NCBI GenBank assembly: GCA_028718405.1
Contig: JAQULV010000057.1
Span: forward strand, 1-7,355
Direction: 5' to 3'
Source of the DNA: Smithellaceae bacterium
Lineage (GTDB): Bacteria; Desulfobacterota; Syntrophia; Syntrophales; JAQULV01
DNA length: 7,355 nt
Part shown: positions 6,851-7,355 of the stretch, in pieces
How positions within the stretch are numbered: position 1 is the first letter of the stretch
Layout: each line of letters opens with the position of its first letter
Program-made: the position numbers and the translations under genes
Notes under the pieces: generated by a model
Seen by the model: only the letters and a program-made list of their open reading frames with translations
The model's database searches: none
What the model was told of the DNA's origin: nothing

Positions 6851-7355
6851 AGATTGAGATAAAGAATCTAACTAAGACCTTCGTCAAGGACGGCAGCAGA
6901 ATCGAGGTGCTCAAGGGGCTCGATCTGGAGATCGCCAAAGGCGAGACGCTGGCGATCCTCGGCGCCTCCGGGGCTGGCAAGAGCACGTTGATCCACATCC
7001 TGGGGACCCTGGACCATCCGTCGTCGGGCTCGCTTACCTACGGAGGGATAGATATATTCTCGTACTCGGACCGGAAGCTGGCCGATTTCCGCAATCGGAA
7101 CATCGGTTTCGTCTTTCAGTTTCATCACCTGCTGCCCGAGTTTACAAGCCTGGAAAACGTCGCCATGCCCGCTATGATCAACGGCCTGTCGAAGAAGAAG
7201 GCCCTCTGCCGGGCACAGGAGATCTTGAGTGAGGTGGGGCTTTCGGCGCGTCTGACCCACAAGCCGGGCGAGCTCTCCGGAGGCGAGCAACAGCGCGTCG
7301 CCGTGGCCCGGGCCCTGGTCATGGAACCATCCGTCGTGCTCGCCGATGAACCGAC
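6847..7355 (+). CDS. lolD: Lipoprotein-releasing ABC transporter ATP-binding protein LolD, N-terminal part
   Basis: The gene starts at ATG 6847, overlapping the lolC stop by 4 bp (ATGA), and runs off the window after 169 complete codons; full LolD is about 230 residues. ABC ATPase motifs are in order: Walker [10 protein letters not shown] (39-47), Q-loop Q91 in [15 protein letters not shown], the signature LSGGEQQR (143-150), and Walker B VVLADEP (163-169), with its Asp167 and the catalytic Glu168 at the edge. [18 protein letters not shown] is the stretch that best separates LolD from related MacB/FtsE ATPases. It should power lipoprotein release by the LolC-type permease upstream. The His switch and the last 60 or so residues lie outside. 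The overlap implies translational coupling with lolC. Confidence 0.95.
   Translation, partial: MKIEIKNLTKTFVKDGSRIEVLKGLDLEIAKGETLAILGASGAGKSTLIHILGTLDHPSSGSLTYGGIDIFSYSDRKLADFRNRNIGFVFQFHHLLPEFTSLENVAMPAMINGLSKKKALCRAQEILSEVGLSARLTHKPGELSGGEQQRVAVARALVMEPSVVLADEP

Overview
The window looks like ordinary chromosomal core sequence from a GC-rich, Gram-negative bacterium, most plausibly a deltaproteobacterium (Desulfobacterota, perhaps a Syntrophus/Smithella-like lineage). This rests on the lysS-lolC-lolD gene order, a single LolC/E-type permease, the paired small heat shock proteins, and the protein sequences as I recall the families. The Lol genes imply an outer membrane. The taxonomic call is an inference and was not checked against any database.

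Layout, left to right. (1) Positions 1-218, + strand: the C-terminal end of a YjbQ/UPF0047 family protein. (2) A minus-strand block, read right to left: an inositol monophosphatase family enzyme (2072-1278), a 151-bp gap with a promoter-like sequence and an inverted repeat, then two small heat shock proteins (1126-683 and 672-274) that are probably co-transcribed. The block ends at a clear intrinsic terminator (250-219) abutting the yjbQ stop codon. (3) Diverging from the phosphatase across 171 bp: rodZ (GTG start at 2244) and tatA (3326-3514) on the + strand. (4) ssb on the minus strand (3938-3522), convergent with tatA with only 7 bp between their stop codons. (5) Diverging from ssb across 176 bp: lysS (4115-5596), lolC (5600-6850) and the start of lolD (6847 to the window end), tightly packed and probably one operon.

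Functions. The two Hsp20 proteins are holdases for unfolding proteins. RodZ links cell shape to the MreB cytoskeleton. TatA is the pore-forming part of the folded-protein (Tat) translocase. SSB serves replication and repair. LysRS charges tRNA-Lys. LolC and LolD form an inner-membrane ABC machine that releases lipoproteins for transport to the outer membrane. Apart from protein and envelope maintenance there is no single pathway here; it is a set of adjacent housekeeping units.

I found no mobile element, CRISPR array, RNA gene or novel multi-gene system. The least explained signals are in the three intergenic regions: inverted repeats upstream of the hsp20 pair, of rodZ, and between ssb and lysS. 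Two of them share the 11-mer TTGACTA(G/A)TCA at a similar distance upstream of a minus-strand start codon.
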